NCBI GenBank assembly: GCA_002340355.1
Contig: DDLX01000046.1
Location: 1-64,000, forward strand
Origin: Cytophagales bacterium UBA2561
GTDB lineage: Bacteria; Bacteroidota; Bacteroidia; Cytophagales; Thermoflexibacteraceae
Direction of reading: 5' to 3'
Length of the DNA stretch: 64,000 bases
Below, one piece after another: positions 18,962-27,622 of the stretch; positions within the stretch are counted from its first letter, which is position 1; the number at the start of each line of letters is the position of its first letter. The notes below the pieces were generated by a model, which saw only the letters and a list, made by a program, of their open reading frames with translations, was not told where the DNA came from and made no database searches. The translations under genes were made by a program, and so were the position numbers.

Positions 18962-19573
18962 CTATGGTTTTAAGATTTTATATTGTTCAATTTCAGCTTC
19001 TGTCATCCAATGTATGCTATCAGCAGAAGCTGCATTAATCGTGAAAAAATAAAAGTTCTTTGCATTTTCTTGTGTGAACCCGATTGCTACATAATAATCA
19101 ACATAAGATTGATGATATTCATGTTCTTCTGGAAAATCAGTAGCTTCATTTTTTCCATCACTCCAAGAATGTACACCAATCCTTACGTTATTTCCAATGG
19201 TACGAGTCGTTCCAGCTAAGAAAAAATCTGTTCCTCCAGAAGCCACCAAACCTTCATCTAAGATGTGTGTAGCTATATTTCGTTCATGTACTTTCCTTGA
19301 AACTTGCAAATTTGTTTCGTCGTCAAGTGAACCAGGAACTTCTTTGATATTAATCTTGGTAATGTTAGGATAATCTTTTACCATACTTTCGAAGTGACGT
19401 AACGTTGAACTGTCTATATCACCATCCATCTGAACTGTCTTATCATCAATAATCGTGAAAATACCATAATTATTTTTTGCGACTGAAGAATCCTTATCAT
19501 CGTTATCACATGCTGAAAACCAGATGATGACATAAGTTAGAATGATACTTCTTAAAACTTTGTTTGTTTTCAT
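18962..19573 (-). CDS. Lipoprotein with a ClpP/crotonase-like fold (COG3904 type)
   Basis: 203 residues. Lipoprotein signal ends IIWFSAC with the lipidated cysteine near residue 22. The mature part resembles predicted periplasmic ClpP-fold proteins: QMDGDIDSSTLRHFE (start of the fold), INIKEVPGSLDDET (position of the usual N-S-P-G-G loop), IATHILDEGLVASGG-TDFFLAGTTR (the helix bearing the ClpP serine) and RIGVHSW (position of the catalytic histidine). A serine (VAS) and the histidine are present, but the glycine-rich oxyanion loop is altered (PGSLDD), so protease activity is uncertain. The mRNA leader carries the strong hairpin at 19604-19661 only 31 bp before the ATG. Confidence 0.65.
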   Translation of the reverse strand: MKTNKVLRSIILTYVIIWFSACDNDDKDSSVAKNNYGIFTIIDDKTVQMDGDIDSSTLRHFESMVKDYPNITKINIKEVPGSLDDETNLQVSRKVHERNIATHILDEGLVASGGTDFFLAGTTRTIGNNVRIGVHSWSDGKNEATDFPEEHEYHQSYVDYYVAIGFTQENAKNFYFFTINAASADSIHWMTEAEIEQYKILKP

Positions 19574-19603
19574 TGTTAAATGATTTAAAATTTAGAATAA
19601 TAA

Positions 19604-19661
19604 AAAAGGCACATACTTCAGGTTAACTTTGAATCAGTTAAACCTGAAGTATGTGCCTTTT
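19604..19661 (-). terminator. Long terminator-type hairpin in the lipoprotein gene leader
   Basis: A stem of about 24 bp (left arm 19604-19627, right arm 19637-19661, one bulged base) with a 9-nt loop. On the minus strand it is followed by TTTTTTATTATT, a perfect intrinsic terminator. It lies 190 bp after the stop of the upstream minus-strand gene (19854) but only 31 bp before the ATG of the next one, so it is either a late terminator or a leader attenuator. Confidence 0.8.
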
Positions 19662-19853
19662 CTGCACAATGTTAGTAAACTAAAGCCCCCAATTTCTTCT
19701 TCAGGGATAAGGCTCAGTTTATTAATATATCGACAAAATGACGACTTTATTTTATTGTTCCATTATGTTTTTATTCATTTTAAGATTATGATGTTAATCT
19801 ATATTGAATAAAATCAAAAAGTGACTTTGTCAAATAGTTAAAATAATACGAAA

Positions 19854-21251
19854 TTAAATTAAAGTTAGTTTCTGATTAACTTCCAAAGCCATTGCTTCTT
19901 GTCGTAATTCGATTTTCAATCCTTTAATAAAATCAACTACTTCATCAAGGTATTTATTTAAATCTGAAGGAGTTACATAAGTATGTACAATAAAAACTTT
20001 CTCTCCAACTAGACCAATTTCTTGACTATTCCATACTCCACTGGCTTCCTTACTTGTTGCACCACCGAAACGTTCTGCCAAAAAATTCAAAGCTCGATTT
20101 ACATATTCTTCCGTATCAATAGTTGTATCTACGTCAACCGTAGTAGGGATAAAAACCCCAACTTGATTCGTGCGGTCAAGTCTATCAACAAATGTCTCTA
20201 CAGTTTCGGTAATATGAGGCGGAAGTGGAGTACCTTGATGAATTTGGGCAAGTGTAGGGAAATTTTCCTCAAATGGTAATTCAAAATCATGTGGAATATG
20301 GGAAGTATCCAAGGCTTGATTTTCAAAAGTACGGGCAATAATTGTAAAAATAGCGGTGTCTTTGGTATCAATATGTTTTTTCAGATGTTTCAGAGATTCT
20401 TCTACTTGTTCCGAAATTTCTTTATCAGGTGGTATCGGAATCAAGATTTGATCAGCATAATCTAACATCATAATTAGATCTTCAGAAATTACATCTTCGG
20501 CACGGCGTTTTACAGTAATAATTATATTTTCATATTTATCCATCAAATAATCTAAAAAGGGAGTAGCTCTAAAATTACCTGAAGCTCCCATAAAACGAGG
20601 CAAGTTAATTGCCATATCATAACCTGATGAATGATTATAAATTTTTGTTTTTTTATCTAAATCGAAATCTTGAATTAATTGCTGAGCATTGGGATATTCA
20701 GTATAAATCGTTGACTTTCTGGTTTTCTCTTGCATTAATCGAGTTAAGATAACTCCCATCGTTGTCGCACCGATCCCTTCGAACAAATCAAAGATTAAGA
20801 CCACCTTAATATTATCACTTTTTCGACTTTGTCGCCGATTTGATTCCATAAGATAACGTCCAAGCATTCGAGCTAATTCGACCGCTACACTTGGAAATTC
20901 ATGTAAAATCTTTAAAAATTCTTTTCGGCGAATGACCAAAACGTCCACATCACTAACTGCTTCAACATTTGCGGAACGAGGTCGATTTTCTAAAATTCCT
21001 ACTTCTCCAAAAGTTTGCCCAGGCATCAAATACGCCAAAACCTGAGCATTATCTGCTGATAATACTCTCTTAACTGATACGATTCCATTGGTAATAATGT
21101 ACAAACTATCGCTTGGATTGCCTTGCCAAACGATGGTTTCTTCAGGAAAAAATTGGCGAATTTTGGCTGTACTTGCAATGAAGTTCAAGGCATCATCCGA
21201 TAAATTTTTGAATAAGTCAGATTGTTTGAGTGCATTTGTAATTTTAAACAT
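19854..21251 (-). CDS. Cyclic-nucleotide-binding domain fused to a ParA/P-loop-like domain
   Basis: 465 residues. A CRP-type cNMP domain at about 10-125: FPEETIVWQGNPSDSLYIITNG, then the phosphate-binding segment PGQTFGEVGILENRPRSANVEA, where GEVGIL and RSA match the cNMP cassette. No HTH follows. From about 150 there is a MinD/ParA-like or Rossmann domain: VVLIFDLFEGIGATTMGVILT, where the P-loop position reads EGIGATT and lacks the usual lysine pair; then TEYPNAQQLIQDFDL, YDMAINLPRF and LDYADQILIPIPPD. The layout recalls NTE-family proteins (cNMP plus this Rossmann region) without the patatin hydrolase. Probably cytosolic; role unknown. Confidence 0.7.
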   Translation of the reverse strand: MFKITNALKQSDLFKNLSDDALNFIASTAKIRQFFPEETIVWQGNPSDSLYIITNGIVSVKRVLSADNAQVLAYLMPGQTFGEVGILENRPRSANVEAVSDVDVLVIRRKEFLKILHEFPSVAVELARMLGRYLMESNRRQSRKSDNIKVVLIFDLFEGIGATTMGVILTRLMQEKTRKSTIYTEYPNAQQLIQDFDLDKKTKIYNHSSGYDMAINLPRFMGASGNFRATPFLDYLMDKYENIIITVKRRAEDVISEDLIMMLDYADQILIPIPPDKEISEQVEESLKHLKKHIDTKDTAIFTIIARTFENQALDTSHIPHDFELPFEENFPTLAQIHQGTPLPPHITETVETFVDRLDRTNQVGVFIPTTVDVDTTIDTEEYVNRALNFLAERFGGATSKEASGVWNSQEIGLVGEKVFIVHTYVTPSDLNKYLDEVVDFIKGLKIELRQEAMALEVNQKLTLI

Positions 21252-21455
21252 ACGGTTTTTGGCGATTTAATTTTTAAGGAATTTCGGGAATATGGAGATA
21301 ATCATAATCTCAGACTAAAGTGTGTGATACTCTGATAAAATTTAAACTTAGACTAAGCTCTACTCCACCTCTACAAACTTCTAAAAATCGGTTTAGAAAA
21401 CCAAACTGATTCTAGCTTAGGGCTGAATTCCTAAACAAATTGTAGGAATTATGGA

Positions 21456-21482
21456 TTGAATTTTTAGATAAATGTATCTTTA
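21456..21482 (+). promoter_or_regulatory. Candidate promoter for the DUF779 gene
   Basis: TTG at 21456-21458 and TATCTTTA at 21475-21482, 16 bp apart, near the Bacteroidota consensus. The transcript would start near 21487, which excludes the in-frame ATG at 21472 and supports the start at 21508. Confidence 0.4.
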
Positions 21483-21507
21483 TAAATTTTTCTCAAAAAA
21501 TCGTAAA

Positions 21508-21852
21508 ATGAAAAAACAACATCTTGATATTACTGAACCTGCCGCCAAATTAGTTCAGGAACTAAAAACAAAACACGGAGAACTTATTTTTCATCAAAGT
21601 GGGGGCTGTTGTGATGGTTCTTCTCCAATGATTTTCCCAAAGGAAGATATGTTTTTGAATGAAACCGATATCTTATTAGGAACGGTGGAAGGAGTTAATT
21701 TTTATATGAATCAAGACCAATATGAATATTGGAAACATACTCATCTGACTGTGGATATTACCAAAGGGCGAGGAAGTAGCTTTTCATTGGAAATTCCGAC
21801 TGGATTTCGATTTATTATTCGATCTCGTTTATTGACAGAAGAAGAAATTTAA
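21508..21852 (+). CDS. DUF779 family protein
   Basis: 114 residues from the chosen ATG (MKKQHLDITEPAAKLVQELK). It has the family signature HGELIFHQSGGCCDGSSPM (about 23-41), with the paired cysteines, then the conserved tyrosine-rich VNFYMNQDQYEYWKHTHLTVDI and FSLEIPTGFRFIIRSR near the end. DUF779 genes often sit beside aldehyde or alcohol dehydrogenases; here none is adjacent, and the biochemical role is unknown. An upstream in-frame ATG at 21472 would add 12 residues, but it overlaps the promoter. Confidence 0.9.
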   Translation: MKKQHLDITEPAAKLVQELKTKHGELIFHQSGGCCDGSSPMIFPKEDMFLNETDILLGTVEGVNFYMNQDQYEYWKHTHLTVDITKGRGSSFSLEIPTGFRFIIRSRLLTEEEI

Positions 21853-21876
21853 AAATCAATTCTTTTACCCCAAAAA

Positions 21877-22089
21877 GATATCCTACTCTACCCTACTAAA
21901 ATTTCATTGATTTACAAATTACTGATTATCATTTAGATAAAATCAAATTTAATTTTTCCGTAGCGGTGGGTTTACAAACCCGTCGCTACGGAAAAATGGC
22001 GTTTTAGCTTAATAAACAAAGATTTTTAACTAATTTTAATACTAAATATATTTTATAAATCATTTTTAGTAGGGTAGAGTACTGATATC
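21877..22089. mobile_element. MITE-like element with terminal inverted repeats
   Basis: A 213-bp unit bounded by inverted repeats: GATATCCTACTCTACCCTAC (continuing TAAAA, 21877-21901) and its complement at 22064-22089, with one two-for-one mismatch. The core TACTCTACCCTACTAAAA is perfectly repeated. The middle is non-coding and carries a GC-rich hairpin (21953-21996). No target duplication is obvious. Such a structure suits a small non-autonomous element mobilised in trans; no related transposase is present in the window. Confidence 0.5.
21953..21996. repeat. GC-rich palindrome inside the MITE-like element
   Basis: A stem of about 20 bp with arms TTTTTCCGTAGCGGTGGGTT and AACCCGTCGCTACGGAAAAA (two G-U type mismatches) and a loop of a few bases. 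It is far more GC-rich than its surroundings and resembles dispersed intergenic palindromes of aquatic bacteria. Confidence 0.6.
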
Positions 22090-22127
22090 CAATCTCACAT
22101 ACTTCACTAAAGAATAGTTTAGAATTT

Positions 22128-22165
22128 TTAGAGGTTGCTTTCATTAAAATTTAAACAACCTCTAA
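22128..22165 (+). repeat. Inverted repeat downstream of the MITE-like element
   Basis: TTAGAGGTTG (22128-22137) and CAACCTCTAA (22156-22165), a perfect 10-bp stem with an 18-nt loop, followed by a T-rich stretch after CGTAAA. Weak terminator or independent dyad. The rest of the stretch up to 22430 shows nothing further. Confidence 0.4.
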
Positions 22166-22430
22166 CGTAAATTTTTTCTTCGTTATATGTACCTAAATCA
22201 ATGTTAAAACCTATCAGACTTATTTTAAAAATAAAATTGTTATAGCTTGACTATCAATTTTTTAATTCAAAAAAGATTAAAATAGGAAGAAAGAAAGCTA
22301 AAAGTGATAAGCATTATTCTAAAGAAGTTATCTTTATTAAAAGAACTTATCTGTAATTTTGTTTTAATTTTCTTTAGTAGATTTACTCAAAGTTCATATC
22401 TTAAAAATATAGGAAAAAACTACTCAAAAA

Positions 22431-23297
22431 TTGCTTATGAATCGTTTTGGATTATGGAGAAATATCTGGGTTATAGTGATTAGTTTCGCCAGTTGTGATT
22501 TCGAAATGGACAATGATGAAACAAACCCACCTATTGCAAGAGTACATGATAGTTATTTATATTATTCTGATTTAGAGGGTATTGCATCCTCGTCGGGTTT
22601 AGCGGGAGATAGTACTGATATTGCTGAAGGTTATGTAAATACATGGATTAAACGACAGCTACTTTTTCAGAAGGCTGAAGAAGAAGTCCGAACGAATCTG
22701 AACGAGGTCGAAGAGCGAACAGAAAATTATAAATATGAATTAATTCTATATGCATTTCAGAAACAATATATTGAAGATAATTTAGATACCATTGTACGAC
22801 AAGATGAAATTGAAAAATATTATGAACAACATATTGAAAGTTTTCTTTTGAGGCAAAACATTGTACGCGGAAAATTTGTAAAAATTTTATTTAAAGATGC
22901 TAAGAAAGAGGATGTTATGAAATGGATAGCTTCCAAAAATGCTGAAGATGAGCAAAAACTCAAAGCGCACTGCATTATGCAAGCTGATCAGTATGTTTTG
23001 GATACAAAGAAATGGATTGATGCTGATCATATTTCTCATAGTACGCCTTTTGCTGATTTTGCAAGTGCCTCTAAACTACGTTCTAAACGACTAATAATCA
23101 AGCAGGATGCTAGTTATATTTATATTTTACGGATAGATGATTATAAACTGAAAGGAACGGTTGCCCCTGTGGATTATGTCAAAAAAATGATTACAGACAT
23201 TATCATTAGTAAACGCAAAGTGGAATTAAAGCAAATGCTTGAAGAACGAATTTTTTTAGAAGCTAATCAAAATAAAGATTATGAGATTTTTCGATAG
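22431..23297 (+). CDS. SurA-N/peptidyl-prolyl isomerase-like lipoprotein
   Basis: 288 residues. A lipoprotein signal (IWVIVISFASC, cysteine near 22) places it in the envelope. The following ARVHDSYLYYSDLEGIA and YVNTWIKRQLLFQKAEEE match the SurA-type N-terminal chaperone helices of Bacteroidota periplasmic peptidyl-prolyl isomerases. EIEKYYEQHIESFLLRQN begins the C-terminal part, but a canonical parvulin rotamase core is not apparent, so chaperone rather than isomerase activity is likelier. The start could be either of two ATGs (22431 or 22437). It overlaps the next gene by 17 bp, so the two are translationally coupled. Confidence 0.7.
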   Translation: MLMNRFGLWRNIWVIVISFASCDFEMDNDETNPPIARVHDSYLYYSDLEGIASSSGLAGDSTDIAEGYVNTWIKRQLLFQKAEEEVRTNLNEVEERTENYKYELILYAFQKQYIEDNLDTIVRQDEIEKYYEQHIESFLLRQNIVRGKFVKILFKDAKKEDVMKWIASKNAEDEQKLKAHCIMQADQYVLDTKKWIDADHISHSTPFADFASASKLRSKRLIIKQDASYIYILRIDDYKLKGTVAPVDYVKKMITDIIISKRKVELKQMLEERIFLEANQNKDYEIFR

Positions 23298-25521
23298 TTT
23301 TTTTCGATATTTTATAGTTAGTTTTTTAGGATTTTTTTGTGTAATATATCAAGCTAATTCGCAAAATATCCAATTTCGATTTAAACAAACACCTACGGTC
23401 TTAGTAGATGAAAAGCCTTTAGCAAATGCTTGGTATGGTGGGTTTAATTCGCCCCAAATTTCGACCATTGATGTCAATTTTGATGGACTCTCTGACCTTT
23501 TTATCTTTGACCGTTCAACATATAAAACTACTATTTTCATTCAACAGAATAATAATTGGAAATATGCACCTGAATATGAGTTTTTTTTCCCTAAGATGGA
23601 ACATTGGGCGTTACTTCGAGACTATGATAATGATGGCAAAAAAGACCTTTTTACAGGTACTACCTTTGGAATTTCCGTATATAAAAATATTTCAGAAAAT
23701 GGTATTTTGAAATGGAAATCAATGGCTAATCCTTTGAAATCACTGAGTTTATCAACATTACTTCTAAACTTGAAAATTGATGTGACGGATATTCCTGCTA
23801 TTCTGGATATTGATCAAGATGGTGATATGGATATTTTGAATTTTGCTCCCTTTACAGGTGAAAGTGTTGAGTTTCACAAAAATTTTAGCATGGAAAGATA
23901 TGGTATTTCAGATAGTTTAGTTTTCGAAAAAGTACAATCTCGTTATGGTAATTTTTCTGAATGCTCAAAATGTAATGAGCTTACATTTAATGAAAATCGA
24001 TGTAATGGGGGGCGAATTGAACATGCTGGCTCTAGCTTGTTGATTTTTGATACTAATGGTGATAAAAATTTAGATTTTGTAATTGGTGATGTAAGTTGTA
24101 CAAATTTAATAAATTTAGTTACCTCAGGCAATAAAGAAAGTGATTCAATTACTCGTTTTATGACAGAATTTCCATCTCAAAAACCTGTCGATTTTTATGT
24201 TTTTCCTGCGGCTTTTTATGAGGATGTTACATTTGATGGTGTTCCTGATTTACTAGTTGCTCCGAATTTGTATGCTAATGAAAATAATGCGGTGGACTTC
24301 AAAAAATCATTATGGCTTTATCAGAATAATCTAAAAAATAATGTTCCTAATTTTGAATTTATTCAGACTGATTTTCTGCAAAATGAGGGTTTAGATTTTG
24401 GAGAGATGGTACAGCCTATTTTTGTTGATGCGGACGGTGATAATGATATGGATTTATTTGTAAGTAATGCGGGTGAATTAGATGAGAATAGGGATTATTT
24501 AGCAAAGATGTATTTTCTTGAAAATATAGGAACTTCTGATAATCCGACTTTTAAACTTCAAAACTCGGATTATTTGAGTTTTTCGAGTCAGAAACTAAAT
24601 TTCCTAAAAGTTGCATTTGCTGATTTGGATAATAACCAAAAACCAGAGCTGGTTTATACAGGATTTGATACTGAAAATCGGACGACTATCTTTAAAATCC
24701 TAGAAAATTTTTTACCGCATAGTATGGAAAAATTAACTGATTTTAATCTTGAAAAAATACAAAATGAAAGCAAAGATATTGAGGTTTCTATTAGAGCAGG
24801 AGATCAACCTATTTTCTGGGATATAGATAATGATGGTGATAGTGATTTATTTATTGGAAAGTATGAAGGTAACTTAGAGTACTATGAAAATACTTATGAA
24901 ACTACTCAAAATATTACATTTGAATTACGTACTGAAGCAGCAGGTGGAATTACCGATAATTTTCGAAAACAAAGTTTAGCTCCTGTATTGGCAGACTTCG
25001 AACAGGATGGAAAGGCTGAATTGGTTACTTTGGATAGAAGTGGGAATCTGCAAGTCTATTCAGATTTTACGGCTCAAGTTTTTAATGAAATTGATCCCAA
25101 AAACAATCTGATTTACAATAAAATAGATCGAAATTTAAAGTCGATTTATGTAGGACGGAATGCGTCGCTTGCAGTGTATGAGAATCAAGATTTGGTTATC
25201 GGAACAGGTGGGGGAGGATTACTATATTTAGAAAAAATGACAGAAGAAGAAATTACAAGTATTGACCAAATAAATCAAAAAGGTACATCTTTTAAAATTT
25301 TTCCAAATCCTGTTTCTGAAAATTTAATAGTAAAATTACCTAATTATAAAAAAGCGCAGTTGCAGATTTTGGATATTTTTGGAAAGGTAGTTTTAACTCA
25401 AAAAACAATACCTGAACAAACACAAATTTCAGTAGCTCATTTACCAAATGGAGTTTATTTTTTGAAATTAATGACTGAGAAATCCATAATTTGGACTCAA
25501 AAAATGATCATTTCCCATTAA
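23281..25521 (+). CDS. Secreted FG-GAP/VCBS-repeat protein with a type A T9SS sorting domain
   Basis: 746 residues. Signal peptide at about 1-27 (ending QANSQ). The body has repeated aspartate-rich calcium-loop motifs of FG-GAP/VCBS type: FDGLSDLFIFD, YDNDGKKDLF, IDQDGDMDIL, ADGDNDMDLFV, DLDNNQKPELVY, DIDNDGDSDLFIG, FEQDGKAELVT. They are expected to form an integrin-like propeller. The last 80 residues are a Por secretion (T9SS type A) sorting domain: FKIFPNPVSENLIVKLP, LQILDIFGKVV, LPNGVYFLKL. It is therefore exported across the outer membrane and anchored or released at the surface. Coupled to the lipoprotein gene upstream, whose chaperone-like product may help its export (inference). Confidence 0.92.
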   Translation: MRFFDSFFRYFIVSFLGFFCVIYQANSQNIQFRFKQTPTVLVDEKPLANAWYGGFNSPQISTIDVNFDGLSDLFIFDRSTYKTTIFIQQNNNWKYAPEYEFFFPKMEHWALLRDYDNDGKKDLFTGTTFGISVYKNISENGILKWKSMANPLKSLSLSTLLLNLKIDVTDIPAILDIDQDGDMDILNFAPFTGESVEFHKNFSMERYGISDSLVFEKVQSRYGNFSECSKCNELTFNENRCNGGRIEHAGSSLLIFDTNGDKNLDFVIGDVSCTNLINLVTSGNKESDSITRFMTEFPSQKPVDFYVFPAAFYEDVTFDGVPDLLVAPNLYANENNAVDFKKSLWLYQNNLKNNVPNFEFIQTDFLQNEGLDFGEMVQPIFVDADGDNDMDLFVSNAGELDENRDYLAKMYFLENIGTSDNPTFKLQNSDYLSFSSQKLNFLKVAFADLDNNQKPELVYTGFDTENRTTIFKILENFLPHSMEKLTDFNLEKIQNESKDIEVSIRAGDQPIFWDIDNDGDSDLFIGKYEGNLEYYENTYETTQNITFELRTEAAGGITDNFRKQSLAPVLADFEQDGKAELVTLDRSGNLQVYSDFTAQVFNEIDPKNNLIYNKIDRNLKSIYVGRNASLAVYENQDLVIGTGGGGLLYLEKMTEEEITSIDQINQKGTSFKIFPNPVSENLIVKLPNYKKAQLQILDIFGKVVLTQKTIPEQTQISVAHLPNGVYFLKLMTEKSIIWTQKMIISH

Positions 25522-25536
25522 AATTAGTTAAAAAAA

Positions 25537-25572
25537 ATAGACTTACTAAGATTTTGAATTTAGTAAATCTAT
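25537..25572. terminator. Hairpin terminator between convergent genes
   Basis: ATAGACTTACTAA (25537-25549) pairs with TTAGTAAATCTAT (25560-25572), 12 of 13 bases, with a 10-nt loop. It lies 16 bp after the T9SS protein stop, ahead of the convergent fecR stop. Confidence 0.65.
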
Positions 25573-25598
25573 TCATTTTCAGAGAGATAAGAGGTAAC

Positions 25599-26612
25599 TT
25601 AAGGCGTGCAATTTCCACCTGTCAAAATAATTTTCTTATCTAGCTTTTCTACTTTGACTTCGAACATAAAGCCAATTGTTTCTAAAACTTCATCAACGGA
25701 TTTTTCACTGAATTTAGCGGTCAATCGACAATTTTTCAGACTTTCTGAAACTGTGATTTCAAGGTCATAAAAATCATTTAATTGTTGAGCCACCTGATTC
25801 ATAGGAGCATCCTCAAAACGTAAGAGTTTGGTTCTCCAAGCATTTGTATTTAGACTTTGATTTTTTGTCTCTATAACTTCTACTGATTTTGCTGAAAAAA
25901 CACCTTTTTCGCCTTTGGTTAGAATTACTTTTTTTCTTTTTTGAGTTGAAGGATAAAAAGCAACTTTCCCTTTTTCTACGGTTACCGTAACGGTATCTTT
26001 CTTGTGGGTACTAACATTAAATTTTGTGCCTAAAACTCGAATTTCTGTCTTTCCTGCCTGAATAATAAAAGGTTGGTTATCAATATGTTCAATTTCAAAA
26101 AAAGCTTCTCCTTCTAAAGTCACCTTTCGAATATTTTCCTCAAATTTCTGAGGATAATTTAAGGTTGAATTTTTATTTAGTGTAATTTTTGAGCCATCAA
26201 TTAAGGTCAAATTTTTAATTGAATCTCCTGAAGATTCAGCTAAAGAAACACTCTCTTCACCCTTAAAATATTGATTATAAACTAAATAAGTCAAACCCAT
26301 TCCTAAACAAAGGACAGCCGCCACTCGACTCCATGTTCGCCAACGAGTTCGCTTTTTACGAATAACTTTGACGCTTTTAGCAGTTATCTTGGCAGACTTT
26401 TCAGCATTTGATATTCCAATTTGTGCTTGTATGTTCTGCCATGCTTTGTCCGTATCGACCTGATTTACCGTTGATTCAGGAGCATTATCCCAAATAGCTT
26501 GGAGTTGTTCAGCTTGTTTTCGGATTTCAGCATCAGTATGCAGTAAGGCTTCGATTTCCTTTTTTTCGGCATCGGTGGCTTCTCCCGCAATGTATTTGAT
26601 GAGTTTATCCAT
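25599..26612 (-). CDS. FecR-family anti-sigma factor
   Basis: 337 residues from the chosen start MDKLIKYIAGEATDAEKKE, which matches the usual N-terminal cytosolic anti-sigma domain; an upstream in-frame ATG adds 13 unlikely residues. One membrane helix at about 95-115 (VAAVLCLGMGLTYLVYNQY). The FecR domain follows (LTLIDGSKITLNKNSTLNYP, RKVTLEGEAFFEIEH, VLGTKFNVSTHK) and the C-terminal DUF4974/STN-like domain (FEDAPMNQVAQQLNDFYD, IGFMFEVKVEKLDKKIIL). In this family it relays occupancy of a TonB receptor to an ECF sigma factor. The sigma gene lies upstream, but no receptor follows, which is unusual. Confidence 0.93.
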   Translation of the reverse strand: MDKLIKYIAGEATDAEKKEIEALLHTDAEIRKQAEQLQAIWDNAPESTVNQVDTDKAWQNIQAQIGISNAEKSAKITAKSVKVIRKKRTRWRTWSRVAAVLCLGMGLTYLVYNQYFKGEESVSLAESSGDSIKNLTLIDGSKITLNKNSTLNYPQKFEENIRKVTLEGEAFFEIEHIDNQPFIIQAGKTEIRVLGTKFNVSTHKKDTVTVTVEKGKVAFYPSTQKRKKVILTKGEKGVFSAKSVEVIETKNQSLNTNAWRTKLLRFEDAPMNQVAQQLNDFYDLEITVSESLKNCRLTAKFSEKSVDEVLETIGFMFEVKVEKLDKKIILTGGNCTP

Positions 26613-26687
26613 GTTTTTTGTTGGCTTGGCTTCTTGAGTAAGATGCTTCAAATACTATTTACCCTTATGACTTGGGTGGAGTAAGTG

Positions 26688-27284
26688 TCAAAAAAAAAGC
26701 AAAAAAAGTAAAAGAGTAGGTAAATAATCCTTCAATTCTTCACGCAAAATACGTAAGGCTTTACTCATTTGTGCTTCGACAGTTTTAACTGATATTCCTG
26801 CTTTTTGGGCAATTTCTTTATATTTAAGTCCTTCATAACGACTAAGTTGGAAAATTTTGCGACATTGTGCAGGTAAACGGTTTATACCTTCTGCAATTTT
26901 TTGTTGAAGCTCAAAAGTTAGAAATTCCTCATCTTGTACAGGCTCACCTTCTTTGAACTGGGCAAGTGTTTCGACTTGGTAATTTTGTCGAACTTTCTGA
27001 TGCTTTAGATAACGTAAACAATTATTATGAGTTGCCCCAAACAAATAGGATTTGAGTGAACTGCTTAACTGGATTTGCTGACGTTTTTCCCAAATCGTAC
27101 AAAATAAATCTTGTACAATTTCCTCTGCCGTTTCTTGATTTTTGACCAATCGTAAGGCATAATTGCAAAGCATAGGGTAATATGTCCGAAAAACTTGTTC
27201 ATAAGCCTTTTGGTCATTTTGTCGAACTCGTTCGAAAAGCTGTCTTTCTGATTCTTGTCCGTATTCTTGTCCGTTGGGTGGCAC
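26688..27284 (-). CDS. ECF RNA polymerase sigma factor
   Basis: 198 residues. Sigma-70 region 2 at about 20-90 (YEQVFRTYYPMLCNYALRLV, AEEIVQDLFCTIWEKR) and region 4 at about 135-185 (LPAQCRKIFQLSRYEGLKYKEIA, VKTVEAQMSKALRILREEL), the layout of Bacteroidota FecI-like sigma factors. The hydrophobic end (LPTLLLFLLFF) is common in this group. It is 75 bp upstream of fecR in the same direction and its activity is presumably held by that membrane protein. Targets are not visible in the window. Confidence 0.94.
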   Translation of the reverse strand: MPPNGQEYGQESERQLFERVRQNDQKAYEQVFRTYYPMLCNYALRLVKNQETAEEIVQDLFCTIWEKRQQIQLSSSLKSYLFGATHNNCLRYLKHQKVRQNYQVETLAQFKEGEPVQDEEFLTFELQQKIAEGINRLPAQCRKIFQLSRYEGLKYKEIAQKAGISVKTVEAQMSKALRILREELKDYLPTLLLFLLFF

Positions 27285-27622
27285 GTTGCGTATCTCTTGA
27301 TGAAGTGTTTTTTTCTAAAATTTTTTTCCAAAAATAGGAAAAATTTGCTTAAACCTTCACTTGTATTTGCTATAATATATTTTATTAATTTAATACTCTA
27401 TTATAGAGTTTTTAGTATATTTTTGCTTAATAAATAAAAATATTCAGTTTTTCTGTTTAATAGAATATGAAATTAAAAGAATATCGTATAGATTTTCTCG
27501 TTTTATCAAAAATGCGCTATGTAATTTTTTAATTTTACCGTATGCTATCTAACTATTTAAAATAATCAATCTAACTGTATTCGTACTATACTTTTACCAA
27601 AAGGTAAACTCATATATTAATT
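27285..27622. other. Divergent intergenic region, very AT-rich
   Basis: 338 bp between the sigma gene and the glycosyltransferase gene. A TATTTTTG box at 27418-27425 resembles a -7 element but has no matching -33. No stable hairpin, repeat or ORF that I can support. Confidence 0.35.
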
